Source of the DNA: Intoshia linei
Taxonomy: Eukaryota; Orthonectida; Rhopaluridae
Direction of reading: 5' to 3'
NCBI GenBank assembly: GCA_001642005.1
Contig: LWCA01000339.1
Coordinates: forward strand, 1 to 31,673
DNA length: 31,673 nt
Positions 1-7,623 of the stretch are shown piece after piece. Below the pieces are notes generated by a model. The model ran no database searches. It saw only the letters and a list, made by a program, of their open reading frames with translations, and had not been told where the DNA came from. Each line of letters begins with the position of its first letter. Positions within the stretch are counted from its first letter, which is position 1. A program made the translations under genes and the position numbers.

Positions 1-50
1 ACATGTGACATTGTATTTATATTTTAATTTTCAAGTAAATTTAAAATTTA

Positions 51-165
51 AGTTAAGTTAGATTTTCAATGAATTTATTTTTTTGGTATAATAAAGATGT
101 GCTCTCGGCAGAGCTAGGTGCTGTTTGTACGTAGTACATTAGTCAACCTAGTATTTTATATATTT
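51..165 (+). repeat. Dispersed repeat family E, copy 1
   Basis: An approximately 115-bp block that recurs in inverted orientation at 5475-5583 and, more diverged, in direct orientation near 13745-13835. The shared core runs from a tttttttggtataat stretch through ctcggcagagctagg to gtacgtagtaca. It contains two small hairpins: gctct/agagc around cggc, and tgtac/gtaca around gta. No coding potential and no clear target-site duplication were seen. It could be a small MITE or the terminus of a larger element. Confidence 0.75.
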
Positions 166-170
166 TTAAA

Positions 171-309
171 TTATAATTTTGGGTTTTCACAAATGGTATT
201 AGGAATCCGTTGATGAATATACTCAATGTTATCTATATTCACATTAAAGAGCTGAGGGCTCGTACCCACATAATCTGTCAAAATTGGATTACAGTATTCA
301 TTTTTGGTT
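171..309 (-). CDS. Exon-like open frame, unrecognised
   Basis: On the minus strand a possible acceptor (gaattag) is followed by 45 open codons ending in TAA. The composition looks protein-like (it includes NPILTDYVGTSPQLFNV), which is unusual in such AT-rich DNA. I do not recognise a family and see no start codon; an upstream in-frame TGA means it could only be a 3'-terminal exon. The opposite strand is also open here for about 55 codons, which weakens the case. It does not resemble the missing mitoguardin C-terminus. Confidence 0.2.
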
Positions 310-884
310 CTAATTCAAACTATTGCCCAAAAATACAAAAGTCAACATTTTTATTACCTTAACTTTTGTGTTTTGGAAAGATATTATCATACACGACCCA
401 TGAATTATTCCGTGTTAAATAAATATGGACACACAAAATAGGTTGAGAATTCCTCGTTTAAATTTAAAAAAATGGTATATATGAAAATTGCTAAAACCGG
501 CAATGTATAATCTTCCAAAATCGTATCACATGTTAAAATGTTAAAAGTATGTTAAAAGGGCATAGACCTCTATTTTTAAATATTCAAAATTTGGGTAGCA
601 ATAAAAAAAACCAAAGGATTCAATTTATGAGATTTTCACCAATATTTCTTTATTGGAAATGTGGAGACGTTCAATGCACACTTTTTTTGAAATTATAGGA
701 TGCATATTTTTAATTTTAAAAGTCATTTTTTATTAGGAATGCGTATATATCTAGGGTTGATATTTTGTATCTATATCAAGTGAAATAAGCTGTACCAGAA
801 TAATCTCTTTTTTTAATTATAGGACCGTTAATTATTTAAAATTGTTTGTTTTAAAAAAATAGTTTCGAAACAAAAAAAAAATGA
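310..884. other. AT-rich intergenic DNA, nothing recognised
   Basis: No supported exon, RNA gene or element with defined ends was found. It contains many A and T runs and leads into the family D repeat. Confidence 0.6.
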
Positions 885-1340
885 ATACTAAAGTGATTTT
901 TTTGACCGTGAGGGCACTTTGTCAAATTGAAAATTTTTGTGTGTTGACTGGATATAACTGTATCAACTGTAATTTTTTTCAAATTCTAAGACTATTTTGA
1001 TTTTTTAAAAGAGGTAATTTGTGGTTTTGATCGTCAAAATGCACTTTTTTAAGTTTGCGATTTATGATAATGCTTATAATTTAAAAAACTATCCCAGAAT
1101 TTATGTTGTATAAAATTCTACGACTTTTTTAATTTTTACAACAAAGGGTAATTTGTGGTTTGTAAATATATAAGATTTTCAAATTTATGACAATTTCCAT
1201 AATTTAAATATCTTTATCAGATTGTGTATCTTTTATAATTCTAGGAATGGTTTTAATTTTTAAAAAAAGGATAATTGGAGTTTTTGACCTTAAAGAACTA
1301 AATTTCTGAAAATGAAATTTGCGATAAAACAATTACACAA
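885..1340 (+). repeat. Repeat family D, copy 1 (period about 125 bp)
   Basis: Degenerate tandem units recur near 898, 1012, 1145 and 1268. Each carries a core like gggtaatttgtggttttgac followed by a gtnaaaatgc-like stretch. The block from about 885 to 1120 is strongly similar, in reverse complement, to DNA at about 23205-23440 in MUS81 intron 15; shared words include ataactgtatcaac, gataatgctta and tatcccagaatt. Further partial units lie near 22310 and 22950. It is non-coding. The ends are approximate. Confidence 0.65.
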
Positions 1341-1463
1341 TTAAAATGTAAACCCTATAAAAACTGTAATAGAAATATGGAATGTTTAAAAGTCGATTCC
1401 TCTTACTTTCTTAAATAAACTGGAACAAACAGACAAATAAATAGACATACATTTTTAACTAAA

Positions 1464-2590
1464 TTACTCTATATAAGTAAGGATTACATTTAAACTGCAA
1501 CGTTTTACTTTTAAAACGCCCCAAATTGCACTAGAAATTGTCTAAACAAAATTTATATAATAAAAATAAAAATAACCATCTGTTTAAATCGCTGAGAAAT
1601 CCAACGATTGCGGACTATGCCGACCATGGAAGATGAAGGTGATTCGAGTTCTTGAAGAGCATCAAGAAGAATATAGTCAATAACGATATCATAAAAATTG
1701 TACACACTAATACCACGATCTCTGTATTCCTCCATGACACTATCTAGATTTATTTCAGTGTAGTCTTGTAATTTTTGAAGACATTCCATGAATCCTTTTG
1801 AATCAATATCGTTAAATTCTAATATTTTTTTCAAAATATGAATACATTTGGTTTGTACAAATTCTCTTTTTTCATGGCTACGAAGAATAGTGTCGAAAGA
1901 ATTTCTAATACAATACAACTTGGCCAAGAAATCTAAATCCGATGAACAGCCGACTAGTTCCGTACGTAAAACTCTACACCCCACTAGACTGCAACTTACA
2001 GCTTTAATGCCTTCATTGTACAAAAAAGATGACGTCTCAATTGTATCAAAATCATCCAGGTCAGGAGATTCCAATGCAGTCATAAAAGAAGCATTGCTTT
2101 CAGTGATTTCTCTATCGCTTCTAAGTGTATAATTACTTGCAGCATCAATCGCTACATTCAAGGTTTGAGAAGAATAGGCTAATTTTAACAAACGTTTCGA
2201 GTTGCTATACAATTGATGAAGTCGAATACGCATGTCGGCATATTTGTTATTTTCATCATTTTTACGTCGTTCGTAAAGTTCTATTGACTTTTCCCAAAGA
2301 CTAAGGCATGTCCGAAGAGAATCAAGTCCTTTATTGTATAGTTTTCTCGCAGTATCAATTTCAAAAATTTCATCTTCACTGCTCTCCGCGTAAATGGAAG
2401 AACATGGACTAATTATTCTTATTGTATTTTTCTTTTTTCTTGACACTAATGTTATTTCAGAATCATTGTCGTGATTATTCAAATATTTTCGTTTTTTGTA
2501 TTTCTTTCTAAGCTGGGATATGGAATATGTCAATAATAATATGCTAATTCCTGAGCCGACAATTATGATTGTCTTTGCAGTTTTCATCAT
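1464..2590 (-). CDS. MIGA: Mitoguardin-like mitochondrial outer membrane protein
   Basis: Mitoguardins sit in the mitochondrial outer membrane, promote fusion and lipid handling, and contact the ER through VAP proteins. Exon 1 (2590-1577) encodes 338 residues: an N-terminal transmembrane segment (about residues 7-25), a basic stop-transfer stretch (RKKYKKRK), an acidic tract (ESSEDEIFEIDT) and a long helical domain. The diagnostic C-terminal block is FYDIVIDYILLDALQELESP followed by NRWISQRFKQ, matching the family pattern of an FYD-V-DY-LLDA core then a NRW motif. A 35-bp intron (1576-1542, GT...TTTAG) joins in frame to exon 2 (1541-1464), adding a TISSAIWGVLKVKR-like block that also fits the family, then TAA. 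The 363-aa product lacks roughly the last 80 residues of animal homologues, so a further exon was either missed or lost; family D repeats lie just downstream. Recognition is from remembered family motifs. Confidence 0.85.
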
Positions 2591-2799
2591 TACTTGAATT
2601 AATTTTACCGGTATTTAATGGTGAATATAAAAAAGCACTAAAGTAAAAGGTCACAAAAATAAACTAGTAGTTTATTGAAACCAATAATATAAAAGAACAA
2701 TTCAGTAAATGTGACCAAAGCTATTTCCATTGACATTATTTTAAATTTAACTTTAAAGATGAGTACAATTTTAATATATAGTTTTTACATTATTTATAG

Positions 2800-3129
2800 A
2801 AATAGCAGTCAATCAGGGAGGTAACTCGAATGTTTCTTGTTTTATATCCGATCATGAATCAAAAGTCAAAATTACCTAGTATGATATAAAAATGCTACTT
2901 TTTAGTCAATTTTCAATTTAGCTGTGGTTTGAAAGGAGCAGACCAAATTGATTTACATGCGGAACGTGGCAGAATCAAATGTTTTGTTGATATTTGTAAA
3001 CCAGATTCTACATCTGTTTTTGATGAAAATTATTCAAATATAGTGGAAACTGCTGTTACGTCTTCCATTATTTTGGTAATTTCACAAATTATGCTCAAAA
3101 TACCATTTGCAGCATATACTAAAAATTAA
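2800..3129 (+). CDS. Putative small secreted or membrane-anchored protein, unrecognised (5' end unresolved)
   Basis: Two exons join cleanly: 2800-2878 and 2922-3129, with a 43-bp intron (GTATGA...TTTAG) typical of this genome; the split codon TA|C restores frame. The product carries IAVNQGGNSNVSCFISDH, then ITYCGLKGADQIDLH, a CFVDIC motif, and ends in a hydrophobic stretch (VTSSIILVISQIMLKI). Four spaced cysteines before a C-terminal hydrophobic tail suggest an extracellular domain with a GPI or membrane anchor, but I recognise no family. The start is unclear: an ATG at 2759 would need a 19-bp intron, shorter than any other here. An alternative end uses a donor after SSIIL (near 3080) and an exon starting near 3275. 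It is divergent from the mitoguardin gene, with starts about 170-210 bp apart, so the promoter may be shared. Confidence 0.4.
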
Positions 3130-3881
3130 AAATGCAAACCAGTTGATTATTTATTTTTTAATTCATAAACTCTAGGAAAAATTACCGAAAATGCAAATTA
3201 TGATTGAAATTAAAATTATGCAAAATGGTCAACATTGTATGGAATCTAACAAATATATATATAATCTTTATTAGCTCTCGGATATGCTATTACTGGTACC
3301 TCGATTGTTTTATCAATTTCTGGTATAGATATGTATGATATGGTTTTAGCTTATTCAGAAGTAATTAATTTAATTTGTTCAATTTCATTTATTCATCCTA
3401 TCAACGTGTCAACTTAGTAGTTGTCTGCAAAAAATGTATAGATATATATCTTTATTTTGGGCACCTTTCCAATTGAATACATCTGCATTTTGTAAAATAG
3501 CCTTAGTGAATTCAGAATTATAATCTATAGGTAGTGTCGTTTAAATTACCAAGTCTAGTTATTTGTGAAACAAAATTTCTCCAATTTTTTTGTACATCCG
3601 AATTGATTATTTGTTAAATTTAGAAAATTTTTATTTTTTGATTATGAGAAATTTTAAGAAAGTTAACTAGATAACTCAGTAACCACATGGACTTTCTCTT
3701 ATATTATCAGACTTAGGTGTAGCATTGAAATTCATACTTTATTGAATTTTATTTTAATGGTTGATTACGTTGTTAACTATTTTTATTAGCAAAATTTTTT
3801 TAAAATAAAGATTTTGAAAAAACTGATACTTAACTATTTTTCTTAACATGTAAAAGCTCATTTTAGAATAATGACAATAAT
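3130..3881. other. Intergenic DNA with one possible exon
   Basis: Mostly featureless AT-rich sequence. At about 3275-3360 there is an exon-like stretch between an acceptor (tttattag) and a donor (gaa|gtaatt), which could be the last exon of the upstream gene. Nothing else was recognised. Confidence 0.5.
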
Positions 3882-4083
3882 ATGGAGCCAAATTTAGTTT
3901 CCATCATGCCCATGATGAACCATACTTCCATCACGAATATAGTGGGAAGATATAGCGAATTGTTATATATACAGGTTTTTGTTAAAGTTTAGGTTTTTAC
4001 TTTTTTAGAAATACCAAGACATGCTCAATAAAGCGAAATCCTTGTATCCTCATGTTTATAAATCGATTGTAGATTGTATGTAA
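3882..4083 (+). CDS. Small two-exon protein, 55 aa, unrecognised
   Basis: Exon 1 (3882-3974) starts with ATG and encodes 31 codons (MEPNLVSIMPMMNHTSITN...). A 34-bp intron (GTTTTT...TTTTAG) joins in phase 0 to exon 2 (4009-4083), encoding KYQDMLNKAKSLYPHVYK and ending in TAA. Both exons are far less AT-biased than their surroundings and the intron fits the local size class, so this is probably real. The product looks amphipathic and helical with no signal peptide. I do not recognise the family. It may be the 3' end of a longer gene, since an acceptor-like site precedes exon 1 in the same frame. Confidence 0.45.
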
Positions 4084-4860
4084 CATATTTTGTATTAAAT
4101 TTTACAATTTTTAGTAAAAACTTATATTCTACCCAATTATATTATAAGCGTGTAATGTCACATGACTCATGTGTCAGTGTTTCTTAAATTTGTGTGCAAT
4201 TTTCCAAGGTCCATGGTGTTTTAAAATTATAATAAAAATAAAAATGTAAGGTTGGTTTATTTTTGTTATCAAATTTATTCTTTAAGTTCAATTTCTGCTT
4301 GTCCAGTTATTGAAATGTTAATTTAACATTCATAGAATTTTTAAAATCCCAAACTCTAAAACAGTTTTTTTCATTTTACATGGCCAAAAAAGTTTATTCA
4401 GAAATTTGCATTCTCCCTGTCGTAAACATATCAATAGTTTATCAACCGAAATTGTTGAATTTACAAAATGATATAAAACTAAGAATCGTACTTACAATTT
4501 TTTACTGAGAATTAAAAAAGCTTTTTCTGTTTTAAATAATTCAATTTATTGTAAATGCGAAATTTTAATTACGTAAGACAGATTGTCAGTGCTTAAAAAT
4601 ATTGAATAAATAAGAAAAAACTCTGTGCATCAGAAATGTTGGCTTGTATTCGGCATTTCATCTAAACATGAAAATGTCACAAAAACAAGCAAAAATCAAA
4701 TTTTGCTTATTTATCAATTTATTTTATTATTTCTGCATTTTAATTTTAATACGGATGATTATATTTATCCTAATTTTACTTCATTATAAATTATGAGGAC
4801 AACCCAATATTATGTAACAGTAACTTAAATTTTTTAATTATTAATTTTCATGTTGTCATA
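4084..4860. other. AT-rich intergenic DNA, nothing recognised
   Basis: No supported exon, RNA gene or bounded repeat was seen. Confidence 0.6.
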
Positions 4861-5290
4861 ATGTCCGTTCGCGATACTTTGCGTTTATTGGAACTCTAAA
4901 GTTTAAAGTTTAACCAGGGATACTACCAGAGTCGAACGTATAGTAATCGAGCACTCCTCGGGTCCCAATTGAAATGTACCAAAATTGGGTATGATTGTGT
5001 CAAATTGGGCATTTACAAATTTTACGGTTTTCAAAACAATGTCAAGTCCAGAGTCTGGACTCCATACCTGTGAAAAGGTGGTTAGGGCCATATCACATTA
5101 CATATGGTATACCAGCATTTTATTGGGCGTATTTTTATTTTTATGGTTGCCCGAACATTCTAGGTTCGGCTGTATATGCAACATCCTTTAATAACAAGTC
5201 GACTCAACTGCAAAGCTACTTTAGTCGTATGGTACCACTACTATTGGTACGACAGGTCCATAATTGTTTTATTTCTTTTTGAAGAATTAT
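4861..5290. other. Palindrome-rich, less AT-biased island
   Basis: This stretch is visibly richer in G and C than its neighbours. It contains several perfect or near-perfect inverted repeats: gtccaga-g-tctggac at 5046-5060, tggtatacca at 5105-5114, ccgaac/gttcgg at 5151-5169, and gtacca/tggtac at 5232-5250 extended by gtcgta/gac. Overlapping frames of 60-95 codons are open on both strands, but none resembles a known protein and none has a convincing start. It may encode a structured RNA or be a decayed transposon fragment. Confidence 0.4.
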
Positions 5291-5474
5291 ATAAAAACTA
5301 GCGTTAAATTAATCACAAATGAAAAAAAAGCGAAATTTAAACTTTAAATTTAATTAATCCAGGATCAAAATTAAAATTAGTAGTAATTAATTTGAAATGT
5401 TTTTAAACTAGTTTACAGTTTTCATATCTGTGCATATGCCACAATTTTTTCTGTTAAATCTTTACTTATATAAT

Positions 5475-5583
5475 ATACTAGCTTGACTGTTATGTACTAC
5501 GTACAAACAGCACTTAGTTCTGCCGAGGGCACATTTTTATTATACCAAAAAAATAAATTCATGTTGAAAATCTAACTTAAAAA
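5475..5583 (-). repeat. Dispersed repeat family E, copy 2 (inverted)
   Basis: The reverse complement of this block matches 51-165 closely: tatttttttggtataataa, the ccctcggcagaactaag region and gtacgtagtaca align, and similarity continues to a gtcaagctagta stretch. With copy 1 it forms an inverted pair about 5.4 kb apart that encloses the mitoguardin gene and two small genes. Confidence 0.75.
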
Positions 5584-5611
5584 TCCACTATTCACTATTA
5601 TCCATAAACAA

Positions 5612-5709
5612 GTGGTTCCCAAACTTGTTTCAGGTGGAACCATCATATGACATTACTAACGTGGTTTTCAAATTTGTATCAGGTGGAACCATCATATCAC
5701 ATTACTTTT
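5612..5709 (+). repeat. Imperfect 49-bp tandem duplication
   Basis: Two adjacent units, 5612-5660 and 5661-5709, share gtggtt-cc-aa-ttg, tcaggtggaaccatcatat and cacattac with a few substitutions. The first unit begins with gtggttcccaaactt, which resembles hAT transposon termini, but no matching opposite end or target duplication was found. Confidence 0.8.
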
Positions 5710-5848
5710 TACTTTTAAGTGAATTATTCCATATTAATTTTTTTTGTTAACATTTGCGTAAAGAATTTTAAAAACAATTGTTATCCCATTTTTTTAATTT
5801 ATTAGAAAGAATGTGTGTATAATATTAAAAATAAAGTAAAAACAGTAC

Positions 5849-5956
5849 AATCCTAAAAATTGTCATAAATAGCATAAATTCCAGAAAAAATAAAATTATA
5901 AAAATCCTAAAAATTGTCATAAATAGCATAAATTCCAGAAAAAATAAAATTATAAA
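5849..5956 (+). repeat. Perfect 54-bp tandem duplication
   Basis: Two identical 54-bp units (5849-5902 and 5903-5956), each running from aatcctaaaaattgtc to ataaaattataaa, abut exactly. Perfect identity in otherwise degenerate DNA implies a recent slippage or duplication event. Confidence 0.9.
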
Positions 5957-6705
5957 CTATTTTGTTATTTTGAGTGTGATGATATATATTCAGAACCAAT
6001 TTAATAAATAATTAAATATATCAATAATTAACCGAATCTTCACGTTATAAACATTTCAGTCGAATTTTACTATTATTGCATTTTTGAGGATATTTTGAAC
6101 ATATTTGTTAATTGAAATATTATTTCTTCAGTGGTCCATAAATAATGTTGATATAAATGTATGGTTCATAGTTATAACAAAATTACCCATCTGTTACATT
6201 AATTATATACCCAAGTTGAATTGCGTTTATTAATTCGTATGCTTTATGTATAATAAATATGCTCTATTTATGAATGTATTAATAGATAAGTATTGGTGAA
6301 TGTCTTGCTTGTAGGTTTATAAAAATATTTCCATATTATGATAATTAAAAATATCATAATATAAACCTTATTTGATAATTAAAAAAAAATAATTTTGTTG
6401 GTATAATTTTCCCGATCAAGCATCAAATAAAAATTGTTCATATACTAAATTAAAATAGATTTTTAACCCTTTCATAGCCGAATTAATTATATACGACTTA
6501 CCAAATATATTAAGCTTATAAATTGCTAAAAGTATAAATAAAAATATTATAAAAACTAAAGATATTGTGTAAAAAAAATAATTTGAAAATATTTATAGCA
6601 TTAGTAGTTATGAGCCTTTTTAAGTGATGTATCACATATCATACATCGGCTTTGAAAAGGTTAAGTTAGAGCTGATTAAATATAACAATTCTCCTCTAAT
6701 TGAAA
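5957..6705. other. AT-rich intergenic DNA with one small hairpin
   Basis: No coding signal was seen. A 7-bp-arm inverted repeat (gatgtat/atacatc, 6626-6647) lies 59 bp upstream of the next gene's start and could be a regulatory palindrome or chance. Confidence 0.5.
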
Positions 6706-7052
6706 ATGAGAACCCGTAAAATGGTGCCTTCAAAACGAGAAAACCAAGTACAGTAAACCCTCTATAATTTTATTTTATTTACGTTTTTTAAATAACATCT
6801 TTTTTAATGGATACATGTAACACGTAGAAATATTTGAAAATTATTCAAACCAAAGAAAAACCTAATTCAGGGTTACTCAAAAGTTTCAAAGCTGTTTTAA
6901 AAAGATTGGCAATGAGAATAAAAAATGGAAAAGATAATTGCAGTGCTTACAGATCAGAAGAACTCATGTCAAAGAAAAGAAAATGTATTCCACAACTGCT
7001 CTTCGTGGATTACTCAGATGATTACATCGATCATATTTTTTTGAATTTATAA
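6706..7052 (+). CDS. Small basic protein, 88 aa, two exons, unrecognised
   Basis: Exon 1 (6706-6747) encodes MRTRKMVPSKRENQ. An 80-bp intron (GTACAG...CACGTAG) joins in phase 0 to exon 2 (6828-7052), which stays open for 74 codons to TAA. The N-terminal two thirds are rich in Lys and Arg (SFKAVLKRLAMRIKNGKD, MSKKRKC), suggesting nuclear or nucleic-acid binding; the C-terminus is acidic then hydrophobic (CIPQLLFVDYSDDYIDHIF). No known domain is apparent. Codon content and the long open second exon in AT-rich DNA support a gene; the intron is longer than most here, so exon 1 is less certain than exon 2. Confidence 0.45.
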
Positions 7053-7575
7053 GTGAATATTAAAATTTTAGTTTTTAATTATATAAAATATTAAGTTGTA
7101 AAGGATACAAGTTAATAAAATAAGATAATATAGGTTTTTTAAACCATCAATTTAATATAAAATATAAAAATAAAATTGCATTTCACCAAATATTAATCAT
7201 ATTATATAATATTCAAAAGAATTTATGATAATATATTGAATCAACATTGTTGATATACATTTCAAGATATAATAAAATATCAATACAAATTTTTAAGACA
7301 AAACAAAATATTAAAAACAAATTTTGTTCGAAATTGAACGCATGATAAATGATTAATTGTTATTTTGCAGATTTTATGATACTTTCTGAATTCAATGTAC
7401 CTGTAAATTAGTAGTGAGAGATTACACTTTAAAAATGATTGAAGAATATATTGAACCAATCACAACTTAAAAAACACAATATAATCTACAGTTCAATAAA
7501 TGACACTGGAACATTTGAATGAAATATTCCCTTTGTTTCTCCGTTTATGAACCCATTTTTTCTATTAATTTCGTC
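7053..7575. other. Intergenic DNA upstream of the sulfatase gene
   Basis: AT-rich and without exons. An in-frame upstream ATG at 7519 precedes the chosen sulfatase start but lies before the TATA-like box, so it is probably not transcribed as a start. Confidence 0.5.
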
Positions 7576-7583
7576 TATATAAG
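7576..7583 (+). promoter_or_regulatory. TATA-like box of the sulfatase gene
   Basis: TATATAAG stands 41 bp before the chosen ATG at 7624. With a start of transcription about 25-30 bp downstream, the 5' leader would be short and the ATG at 7519 would be excluded. Confidence 0.45.
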
Positions 7584-7623
7584 AAAAAAAATTTTTATAA
7601 AAATCATATTTTGTATCAACAAA

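Noticed and set aside
4903-5282. Three overlapping 60-95 codon frames on both strands
   Set aside because: Mutually overlapping with no splice context or family motif; the palindromes explain the unusual composition better.
7519-7623. Upstream in-frame start of the sulfatase (MKYSLCFSVYEPIF...)
   Set aside because: It precedes the TATA-like box and would bury the signal peptide 35 residues from the N-terminus.
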